From contig CALWSR010000035.1 of assembly GCA_944384265.1 (NCBI GenBank), positions 1-32,671 of the forward strand: DNA of 32,671 bases, in the 5' to 3' direction. A program made the position numbers and the translations under genes. This document shows positions 15,581 through 22,272 of this stretch, piece by piece. The DNA comes from an uncultured Clostridia bacterium (GTDB taxonomy: Bacteria; Bacillota; Clostridia; Lachnospirales; Anaerotignaceae). Position 1 is the first letter of the stretch. Every line of letters starts with the position of its first letter. The notes below the pieces were generated by a model, which saw nothing but the letters and a program-made list of their open reading frames with translations, ran no database searches and was not told the origin of the DNA.

Positions 15581-15774
15581 AGTTCAGAAACGAAAAAAGC
15601 AGTGAGATTTTTTCTATCATCTCACTGCCTCAAAATCGTTTTTTAACTTCAAAAACGCTATGTCATCTATAAAATTGGATTTTTTGGGGCTTTAAAAATC
15701 GCCCTCAAAAACCGCTGGAAGCCTTAATTTTACTTATCTTTCGGCTATGTCATCTATTTTAATCACTCATCCCA
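15581..15774 (-). repeat. Long direct repeat, copy B (at yebC 3' end)
   Basis: Matches copy A (331-525) over its full length. On the minus strand it begins with TGG GAT GAG TGA, the last three codons and stop of yebC. It then carries two ATAGATGACATAGC sites 84-85 bp apart, the GGGC/GCCC and CGTTTTT/AAAAACG hairpins and a terminator. The pattern fits insertion at the 3' end of yebC with the gene end preserved, or placement of a dispersed repeat there. Confidence 0.85.
15593..15628 (-). terminator. Terminator downstream of yebC, inside copy B
   Basis: GCAGTGAGAT, 10-nt loop, ATCTCACTGC, followed on the minus strand by TTTTTTCG. It is about 135 bp past the yebC stop and equivalent to the terminator in copy A. 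Confidence 0.75.
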
Positions 15775-16491
15775 ATTATGATATACATTTTGTACGTCAT
15801 CATCCTCCTCCAACAAGTCAAGGAGTTTATTCATTTTTTTGATATCCTCTTCATTTGTCAATTCTGTATAGGTTTGCGGAATCATTGTCACTTCAGCACT
15901 TGCCATAGGAATATTTGCTTTTTCCAAAGCTTCTCTCACAGCAGAAAAATCATCAGGTGTTGTTGTAATTTCAAAGCTGTCTTCTTCAGAAGCCACATCC
16001 TCTGCTCCTGAATCAATGGCCAAAAGCATCATCTCATCTTCATCCATATCCACTTCTTCTTTATCTACAACAATCAAACCCTTTTCATCAAACATAAATG
16101 AAACACATCCACTTGTTCCCATATTTCCACCGCCTTTTGTAAAGGCATTTCTTACATTTGCTGCCGCTCTGTTTCTATTGTCTGTCAACACCTCTACAAT
16201 CACGGCTACGCCGCTAGGCCCATAGCCTTCATACACAACTGTTTCATAATCAACATCATCTCCGCCGCCGGCAGCTTTTTTGATGCTTCTTTCTATGGTA
16301 TCATTTGGCATATTGTTTGATTTTGCCTTGGCAATCACATCTCTTAATTTTCCGTTGTTTGCAGGGTCAGGCCCGCCTGCTTTCACAGCTACTGCAATTT
16401 CTCTGCCAAGCATAGTAAATATTTTCCCTTTTTTGGCATCATTTTTTTCTTTTTTATGTTTAATGTTTGCAAATTTAGAATGTCCTGACAT
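15763..16491 (-). CDS. yebC: YebC/PmpR family translation/transcription regulator
   Basis: A 242-aa member of the YebC (PmpR/TACO1) family. Members are linked to DNA binding and, more recently, to helping ribosomes through proline-rich stretches. The N-terminus [20 protein letters not shown] is the family hallmark, as are '[19 protein letters not shown]', '[14 protein letters not shown]' and 'DNRNRAA.NVR'. The C-terminus NVYHNWDE is typical. The start ATG 16491-16489 follows AAGGAGGAATTTT. It has its own promoter at 16574-16602. Its final codons fall inside the long repeat, so the gene end doubles as the island boundary. Confidence 0.97.
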   Translation of the reverse strand: MSGHSKFANIKHKKEKNDAKKGKIFTMLGREIAVAVKAGGPDPANNGKLRDVIAKAKSNNMPNDTIERSIKKAAGGGDDVDYETVVYEGYGPSGVAVIVEVLTDNRNRAAANVRNAFTKGGGNMGTSGCVSFMFDEKGLIVVDKEEVDMDEDEMMLLAIDSGAEDVASEEDSFEITTTPDDFSAVREALEKANIPMASAEVTMIPQTYTELTNEEDIKKMNKLLDLLEEDDDVQNVYHNWDE

Positions 16492-16573
16492 AAAATTCCT
16501 CCTTAAAATTCCGTTCTGCTTTTCTGTATTTTTACAGTCAGGTAATGAAGCTTTCATTTTAACAACATCAAAT

Positions 16574-16602
16574 ATTATACCTATAATCAAAGTGATTTTC
16601 AA
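16574..16602 (-). promoter_or_regulatory. Sigma-A promoter of yebC
   Basis: On the minus strand: TTGAAA, 17 bp, TATAAT, with a leader of about 80 nt before the yebC ATG. It separates yebC from yigZ upstream. Confidence 0.75.
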
Positions 16603-16619
16603 GCTGCTATTATCTTTTT

Positions 16620-17270
16620 TTATAAAATCTGTAATTGTCCGTCTAGCCATGCTCCATAAAAAGGCATATCCTCTTTGATTTGAGCTCGATTGCTCGTAAC
16701 ATCAATCATTTTTTTTAAAAAAGCATCTCCCCAAGCTGCTTTTGTCAATACAACATAGGTAACATTTTCCGTATATATTGTATCATATAAAGTATATCCT
16801 CCCTGCAATATTTCATATTGCACTTTTCCTGCATCGGTATAAGCTACGGAAACATAAAACTTTTTATAAAAAATGACCTCCCAAATGCCGGCAGCAATCA
16901 TTCCTTCCTTTGCTGCTTTTCCATATGCTCTGACAAGACCGCCTGTACCAAGCAATGTGCCGCCAAAATATCTGGTAACAACAATGGCAGCATTTTTAAT
17001 ATCTTCTTTTTGCAATACATCCAACACAGGCATACCAGCAGTACCTTGAGGTTCTCCGTCGTCGCTAAAGCGTTGTATTTCATTTTTTGGACCGATTTGG
17101 TAAGCAAACACGTTGTGTGTGGCATCCCAATATTTCTTTTTCATTTCATAGATAAACTCTTTGGCTTCTTCTTCTGTTTTGACAGGTCTTACCGTTGCAA
17201 TAAAGCGGGATTTTTTTTCTACAATTTCTGCCTGCCCTTGCTGTCGAATGGTTTGATATTGTTCCAGCAT
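16620..17270 (-). CDS. yigZ: YigZ/IMPACT family protein
   Basis: A 216-aa protein of the UPF0029/IMPACT family. The core motif '[11 protein letters not shown]', '[12 protein letters not shown]', '[19 protein letters not shown]' and '[25 protein letters not shown]' is complete, followed by the DUF1949 C-terminal domain (about 140-205). The eukaryotic relative IMPACT regulates Gcn2; the bacterial role is unsettled. The start ATG 17270-17268 has AAAAGGAG upstream. It is divergent from the small-protein pair at 17341. Confidence 0.93.
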   Translation of the reverse strand: MLEQYQTIRQQGQAEIVEKKSRFIATVRPVKTEEEAKEFIYEMKKKYWDATHNVFAYQIGPKNEIQRFSDDGEPQGTAGMPVLDVLQKEDIKNAAIVVTRYFGGTLLGTGGLVRAYGKAAKEGMIAAGIWEVIFYKKFYVSVAYTDAGKVQYEILQGGYTLYDTIYTENVTYVVLTKAAWGDAFLKKMIDVTSNRAQIKEDMPFYGAWLDGQLQIL

Positions 17271-17340
17271 AAGCTTCTCCTTTTTAAAAAATTTGTATAA
17301 AATTTTGTTTTTTTGCACATTCTATTTTCGAGGTGATAGT

Positions 17341-17517
17341 ATGGAAAAGAAATATACCAATTTGAATCATCTTTTAGAGAGCAATCCTTCTGCAAAACAG
17401 TTTTTCAGCGGATTGCCTGATTATGTAAAAAGTACCATTGCAGAACGTGGAAACAATGTTTGTTCTGAAAAAGCCTTGCACACTTATGCCAATAATCTTT
17501 TACAAGGTGATGACTAA
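17341..17517 (+). CDS. Small protein, paralogue 1 of a tandem pair
   Basis: A 58-aa protein starting at ATG 17341 after GAGGTGAT. It has no membrane segment or cysteine cluster; it is helical and mildly charged. It aligns with the next gene: Y-x-N-L-x-x-LL ... SA-x-QF-x-x-LP ... ALxxxAxxL. The family is not recognised; small proteins like this in clostridia are mostly uncharacterised. The promoter region is shared with divergent yigZ. Confidence 0.85.
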   Translation: MEKKYTNLNHLLESNPSAKQFFSGLPDYVKSTIAERGNNVCSEKALHTYANNLLQGDD

Positions 17518-17536
17518 TTGATAAGGAGGAATTGAT

Positions 17537-17707
17537 ATGCATAAAACATACAAAAATTTAGCTGATTTATTACTCAACTGTGAAAGTGCTCAACAATTTT
17601 ATAATCATCTGCCCCTTCACTCCAAGCTGGAGCTGAAGGAAAAAGGCTCCCACCTTCAAACAGAAGATGCTTTGCGCTCTTTGGCAAAAACCATTTCTGA
17701 GCAATGA
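17537..17707 (+). CDS. Small protein, paralogue 2 of a tandem pair
   Basis: A 56-aa protein (MHKTYKNLADLLLNCESAQQ...). The start ATG 17537 follows ATAAGGAGGAATTGAT, a near-perfect ribosome site. It starts 19 nt after the first paralogue's stop, so the two are co-transcribed. Shared positions (YxNLxxLL, SAxQF, LP, ALxxxA) show an old tandem duplication. It is easily missed because of its size. Confidence 0.85.
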   Translation: MHKTYKNLADLLLNCESAQQFYNHLPLHSKLELKEKGSHLQTEDALRSLAKTISEQ

Positions 17708-17720
17708 TTTTTATAAAAAT

Positions 17721-17746
17721 AATTCCCCTTTTAAAAAAAGGGGATT
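17721..17746. terminator. Bidirectional terminator between convergent genes
   Basis: CCCCTTTT-aaa-AAAAGGGG with T-rich flanks on both strands. It lies between the plus-strand small proteins and the minus-strand DUF896 gene and touches the latter's stop codon. Confidence 0.75.
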
Positions 17747-17945
17747 ATTTTCTATGCAGTTTTTCCAGTGTGCCGTCCGGTCTTTTTAGATATGTGTGTT
17801 CCAAAACATTTATCATACCGGCACGAAACTGTTTTAAATATTCTTTTCTAAGCATATCTCTTTCTTTGATTTCTTCTTCTGTCAGCCCTTGTGTTTTTTG
17901 TTTTTTTGCAAGGGCATTGATACGGTCTAATAATTCTTTTTGCAT
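17745..17945 (-). CDS. DUF896 family protein
   Basis: A 66-aa member of the DUF896/YnzC family: 'RINALAKKQKTQGLTEEEIKERDMLRKEYLKQFR' is the family core, a two-helix hairpin. In Bacillus the relative YneA-operon protein YnzC is tied to the SOS response; here no SOS box was seen. The C-terminus is longer than the minimal family (RPDGTLEKLHRK). It starts 6 nt after the zinc-ribbon gene stop, with a GGAG somewhat far upstream, so the two are co-transcribed. Confidence 0.88.
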   Translation of the reverse strand: MQKELLDRINALAKKQKTQGLTEEEIKERDMLRKEYLKQFRAGMINVLEHTYLKRPDGTLEKLHRK

Positions 17946-17951
17946 ATATCA

Positions 17952-19694
17952 TTACTGCTCCTCTTTTTGTTCTGATTTTCTTAGCTGCCTGTGTCTGGCA
18001 CGCATTTCCTCTCTTGCCTTTCTTCTTTTTTCAAATTCAGATTCCTGTTTTTTCTCTTTTGGCTGTTGAGCCTCTTTTTGTTGTACAGGCTGTTGATTTA
18101 TAACCTCTGTGGAAAGTATATCATTTTCTTCCGGAGGCAAAAATGCTTCAAGGGGTGATTTTTTTTCCGATTTTTTAGCAGTCTCTGTTTCTTGTGGTTT
18201 CGGCTCTGGCGGAGCTTGCTCTGTTTCTTCTTTTTTCTTTTCTCTTTTAAACAAAGCGGCAATCCCCTTTGTCTGTTGCTTTTGTTTTTGTGCTTCTTCC
18301 TCCATTTCTTGCTTTAGTGCTTTATAGGCTTGCAGTGTTTGGGTATCTATTTGAAAATAAATGGCTTTTTCAAAAAATTCCAAAGCATATTCTTTTCTCT
18401 CTCTTTTCAAAGCAAGCTCAGCACATTGTTTATAAAGCTTGGCATTGCGAGCCGCTTGGCTGTTTTCTGCTTTTGACAAATATTTTTTTGCCAATGCCAT
18501 ATCTCCAAACTCTGCTTCAAAGCAGGCATAATGGTCATAGCACCAATACATATCTCCCACCTTTTCAATGGCCAGCTCAAACAATGCTCTGATTTCTCTT
18601 TTTCTGGACTCTGTTTCATCCTTTCTGAGCAATTCTATTTTGTCCACAGCATTATTGACATATGCAATGGGATAATACAATCGGTTTAATGTATTTTTTT
18701 CCTCTTGCAAGCTAATGGCATTTCCTCTAAAATCATATTGCAGCATTAAACCACAGGGAAAATGTATTTCTATTGTAGAATCGGTCAGCTGTATACGGCT
18801 TTTTGAAATTTGTTCAAAATCCATATCAAAATATTTTTTATAAATAAAGCTGCCCTTTTGTGTGTTATAAATGGAAAGAAAATATTTATTTTCTTTTTTA
18901 TAAAGCAGTATAGTAAATTCTTCACAAAAATAACTGGTAATAATTTGTACGTCCTCTTCTTCCAATGCCATAACAAGGGTTTCTTTTTGCCCAAAATCAT
19001 ATAGATGAAATTGTCCGTCTTTTGTATAAAGAGAAAAAGCCCCTGTATTTGTTACATATGCTTCTATCACATCTGACTGTGTTACAACCTTATGCAATGC
19101 TCTTTCTCTGTTAAAAAAAACATAACAATCTATTGTAATTTGTTTTCCATAAGAACCTCTTGCCATGACATATTTGTCATTTTTCGCTTTTGCCACCAAT
19201 GTGCCTGTAAACATCATATCAATACTGCGAAATGTGACAAAATTTTTTTCATCTACTTCCAAAAAATCTGTTTTTACGCCTGATGGAGTATGGGAAGCGT
19301 ATGAAATATTTTCCTCCGTTTTTTTTTCAGACTGTTTTTTTTCAAAAATATTGTTTAAATTCATTTTTAAATTGTGAAAAATATTTTTTTTTATTTTTGT
19401 GTGTCTTTTTGTTTTATTATGAATATACGCTTCAGCTTCTTGTAAGCTCATACCGGAATAGTAAGCCAATACTTCAATACCATATTCATTATCTTTTTGA
19501 TAATGCTCCATAATCTCTGTCATGTTAATGGAAGCACCGCCAATATATTCTAGGGTATCTGTTTCAAGAGGTTTACGAGGCGGCTGAATATATTGCTTGC
19601 TTTTTTCTGCCGCAGCTTGGTCCTCCACAAGCAAACCGCCGCAGTCAGCACAAAATTTTCCCTTTCCCTCTTTTCCGCAATTAGAACAATGCAT
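17952..19694 (-). CDS. Zinc-ribbon protein with TPR-like region, unknown role
   Basis: A protein of about 580 aa. The N-terminus has a zinc ribbon CSNCG...CADCG. A region with 'GYGIEVLAYYSGMSLQEAEAYI'-like helices follows, then a beta-rich middle (about 140-345) with repeated strand patterns of the kind found in propellers. Helical repeats come next (about 355-465; 'YALEFFEKAIYFQ', 'MALAKKYLSKAE' are TPR-like), and the C-terminus is a highly charged Lys/Glu/Gln tail of about 115 residues. No membrane segment. Two ATGs are possible; the second (19694) has better spacing (6 nt) from AAAGGAGG. The family is not recognised; a scaffold role is only a guess. Confidence 0.8.
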   Translation of the reverse strand: MHCSNCGKEGKGKFCADCGGLLVEDQAAAEKSKQYIQPPRKPLETDTLEYIGGASINMTEIMEHYQKDNEYGIEVLAYYSGMSLQEAEAYIHNKTKRHTKIKKNIFHNLKMNLNNIFEKKQSEKKTEENISYASHTPSGVKTDFLEVDEKNFVTFRSIDMMFTGTLVAKAKNDKYVMARGSYGKQITIDCYVFFNRERALHKVVTQSDVIEAYVTNTGAFSLYTKDGQFHLYDFGQKETLVMALEEEDVQIITSYFCEEFTILLYKKENKYFLSIYNTQKGSFIYKKYFDMDFEQISKSRIQLTDSTIEIHFPCGLMLQYDFRGNAISLQEEKNTLNRLYYPIAYVNNAVDKIELLRKDETESRKREIRALFELAIEKVGDMYWCYDHYACFEAEFGDMALAKKYLSKAENSQAARNAKLYKQCAELALKRERKEYALEFFEKAIYFQIDTQTLQAYKALKQEMEEEAQKQKQQTKGIAALFKREKKKEETEQAPPEPKPQETETAKKSEKKSPLEAFLPPEENDILSTEVINQQPVQQKEAQQPKEKKQESEFEKRRKAREEMRARHRQLRKSEQKEEQ

Positions 19695-19697
19695 CAT

Positions 19698-19982
19698 AGG
19701 CCTCCTTTACCGTATGTCATTTTTTATAATAGTTGAAATTGCTTTTATGTTGTTGTATATGACATAGAAGTCCTTACAAAAAAAATAAAACGACAGCCCA
19801 TTTCGTTTTCACATAATTAAAAATAAAACAATTGTTTTTGTGGACTGCAATGGTTTCTATATTCAAAAAATATTATAATACAACAAATTACGAATTGCAA
19901 CAGCAAAACATTGTTTATTTACATAATTTGGAATGAATTGAAACAATTTTTAATAAAATACATTTTTTGACAGAAAAAGTGG
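19698..19982. other. AT-rich intergenic region
   Basis: No gene seen. It holds a 7-bp inverted repeat AAAACGA/TCGTTTT near 19790 and a 14-bp palindrome AAAACAATTGTTTT (19825-19838) between the divergent zinc-ribbon gene and tRNA-Ser. No clear promoter for the zinc-ribbon gene was found. Confidence 0.5.
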
Positions 19983-20011
19983 TTGCTTTTTTTGATTGCT
20001 GTTGATATAAT
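19983..20011 (+). promoter_or_regulatory. Promoter of tRNA-Ser
   Basis: TTGCTT, 17 bp, TATAAT, ending about 20 bp before the tRNA 5' end. Confidence 0.75.
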
Positions 20012-20030
20012 ACCTCTGTCAGCAAGCCGT

Positions 20031-20115
20031 GGAGAAATGTCCGAGTGGTTTAAGGTGACAGTCTCGAAAACTGTTGAGGTAAATGCCTCCGAGGGTTCGA
20101 ATCCCTCTTTCTCCG
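20031..20115 (+). tRNA. tRNA-Ser (anticodon CGA)
   Basis: The acceptor stem GGAGAAA pairs with TTTCTCC (discriminator G). The anticodon stem ACAGT/ACTGT encloses loop CTCGAAA, anticodon CGA, reading UCG. The long variable arm (GAGGTAAATGCCTC) is the class II serine type, and GGTTCGAATCC is the T-loop. CCA is not encoded. Confidence 0.96.
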
Positions 20116-20138
20116 TTTTATAAAATCGTCGGGCCGTT

Positions 20139-20163
20139 GAGTCAATCAATGGCTCTTTTTTCT
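20139..20163 (+). terminator. Terminator after tRNA-Ser
   Basis: GAGTCA-atcaa-TGGCTC (one G-U pair) followed by TTTTTT. Confidence 0.7.
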
Positions 20164-20182
20164 ATATTATTTTTTTTTGCTC

Positions 20183-20211
20183 TTGACACGCTTTGCCGTG
20201 TTCTGTATTGT
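20183..20211 (+). promoter_or_regulatory. Promoter of the topoisomerase operon with internal dyad
   Basis: TTGACA, 17 bp, TATTGT. The dyad ACACG-ctttgc-CGTGT lies at the -35/spacer, a place where a repressor could block RNA polymerase. Start codon is about 57 bp further on. Confidence 0.5.
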
Positions 20212-20267
20212 ATATGCTATAAAATATTATAAAGAACAACTGTTCTTTAATAAACAGAGGTTATGTT

Positions 20268-22244
20268 ATGAATGAAAATCAAACAAATTATAATAACGAA
20301 AGTATTACATCTTTAAAAGGTGCAGACAGAGTTCGTCTGCGTCCCAGTGTCATTTTTGGCTCCGATGGACTGGAGGGCTGCCAGCATTCCATATTTGAAA
20401 TCCTTTCTAATTCCATTGATGAAGCCAGAGAAGGCCACGGCTCTTTCATAGAGGTAGTCCGTTATAAAAACCATTGTATCAGCATAAAAGATTTTGGCCG
20501 TGGCATTCCGGTAGATTATAATCCCAAGGAAGAGCGGTATAACTGGGAATTGGTATTTTGTGAATTATATGCCGGAGGAAAATATCAAAACAATTCCGGT
20601 GAAAACTATGAATTCAGTTTAGGATTAAACGGGCTGGGTACTTGTGCTACACAATATGCTTCTGAATATATGGATGCAGTCATATATCGAGACGGCTATC
20701 GCTATATGCTCCATTTTGAAAAAGGTGAAAATATAGGAGGATTGAAAAAAGAAAAAACACAACAAACCACAACAGGTACAGAAATCACATGGCTTCCTGA
20801 CAGAGATGTTTTTACAAATATTGATGTTCCCCTTTCCTTTTTTCAGGATGTGTTAAAAAAGCAGGCCATTGTTAATGCAGGCTTAACATTTCGATTATAT
20901 GATGAGCAAACAGAAGAAACATTTACTTATGTTTATGAAAATGGCATACAGGATTATTTGCAGGAGCTTAATGGGCAAAAGGGTTTTACTGATATACAAT
21001 ATTATGAACAGGAAACCAAAGGCAGAGACAGAGAGGATAAACCGGAATATAAATTAAAATTCCAGATTGCTTTTTGCTTTAACAATGAAATCAATCTTTT
21101 GGAATATTATCATAATTCCAGCTTTTTGGAATATGGGGGTTCTCCAGATAAGGCTGTCAAAAATGCTTTCACATTTGCCATTGATAAGTACTTAAAATCA
21201 AATAATCTTTATAAAAAAGAAGAAAAGAAAATTACATTTAATGACATTGAAGACAGCCTAATACTGGTCATCAATTCTTTTTCTACCATTACAAGCTATG
21301 AAAATCAAACCAAAAAATCCATTACCAATAAATTTATACAAGATGCCATTACAGAGTATTTGCGCCATCAGCTGGAAATTTATTTTATAGAAAATAAAAT
21401 GGAGGCAGACAAAATTGCCGCACAGATTTTAGCAAACAAACGAAGTCGAGAAACAGCAGAAAAAACACGCATCAATATACGAAAAAAATTGACAGGCAGC
21501 TTGGATATGAACAATCGTGTAGAAAAATTTGTAAACTGTCGTTCCAAAGATGTAACCCGAAGAGAAATTTATATTGTGGAGGGTGATTCTGCTCTTGGTG
21601 CCTGCAAGCTGGGCAGGGATGCAGAGTTTCAAGCAATCATACCCATTCGTGGAAAAATATTAAACTGTTTGAAAGCAGATTATAATAAAATTTTTAATAA
21701 TGATATTATCACAGACCTTTTAAAAGTGTTGGGCTGTGGTGTGGAAATCAAATCAAAACACGCTTCCGGCATCAATTCCTTTGATATAGAACAGCTTCGC
21801 TGGAGCAAAGTGATTATTTGCACCGATGCCGATGTAGATGGCTTTCAAATCAGAACATTGATATTGACTATGCTATATCGCCTTGTACCAACACTGATAG
21901 AGCAGAAAAAAATATTCATTGCAGAATCTCCTCTTTACGAAATTACCTGTGGAAAGGATACTTTTTTTGCCTATTCCGATGGAGAGAAAAACAGTATTGT
22001 ATCCAAATTAAAAAATAAAAAGTATAAAATCAACCGTTCCAAGGGACTTGGTGAAAATCAGCCCGAAATGATGTGGGAAACCACCATGAATCCGGAAACA
22101 AGAAGGCTGATATTGGTTTCTGCTGATGATGTGGAAAAAACACAACAGAAATTTGAATTGCTTTTGGGTGAAAATCTAAAAGGCAGAAAAGAATTTATAG
22201 AAACAGAAGGATATCGTTATTTAGACATTAGTGATTTGAGCTAA
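20268..22244 (+). CDS. Type IIA topoisomerase subunit B (ParE/GyrB-like, divergent)
   Basis: A 658-aa ATPase subunit of a gyrase/topoisomerase IV-type enzyme. The N-terminal GHKL ATPase carries 'EILSNSIDEA' (Mg/ATP Asn), 'DFGRGIPV' and 'LGLNGLGT'. The transducer domain has 'SFSTITSYENQTK', near 345-360. TOPRIM carries 'IVEGDSALGACKLGRD' around residue 435 and 'DADVDGFQIRTLILT' around 519; then 'KGLGENQPE'. Several normally invariant positions differ from textbook ParE (SALGACK for SAGGSAK, GFQIR for GAHIR). It therefore probably belongs to the divergent second topoisomerase pair of clostridia rather than to the main gyrase. AGAGG precedes the ATG. The subunit A gene follows after 28 nt. Confidence 0.9.
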   Translation: MNENQTNYNNESITSLKGADRVRLRPSVIFGSDGLEGCQHSIFEILSNSIDEAREGHGSFIEVVRYKNHCISIKDFGRGIPVDYNPKEERYNWELVFCELYAGGKYQNNSGENYEFSLGLNGLGTCATQYASEYMDAVIYRDGYRYMLHFEKGENIGGLKKEKTQQTTTGTEITWLPDRDVFTNIDVPLSFFQDVLKKQAIVNAGLTFRLYDEQTEETFTYVYENGIQDYLQELNGQKGFTDIQYYEQETKGRDREDKPEYKLKFQIAFCFNNEINLLEYYHNSSFLEYGGSPDKAVKNAFTFAIDKYLKSNNLYKKEEKKITFNDIEDSLILVINSFSTITSYENQTKKSITNKFIQDAITEYLRHQLEIYFIENKMEADKIAAQILANKRSRETAEKTRINIRKKLTGSLDMNNRVEKFVNCRSKDVTRREIYIVEGDSALGACKLGRDAEFQAIIPIRGKILNCLKADYNKIFNNDIITDLLKVLGCGVEIKSKHASGINSFDIEQLRWSKVIICTDADVDGFQIRTLILTMLYRLVPTLIEQKKIFIAESPLYEITCGKDTFFAYSDGEKNSIVSKLKNKKYKINRSKGLGENQPEMMWETTMNPETRRLILVSADDVEKTQQKFELLLGENLKGRKEFIETEGYRYLDISDLS

Positions 22245-22272
22245 CCTTCCTTTCTAAAGGAGTGAAAATAGT

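Noticed and set aside
20031..20115. tRNA-Ser as integration site for the island
   Set aside because: No duplicated tRNA 3' fragment was seen in the window, and the island boundaries map to the yebC-end repeat instead.
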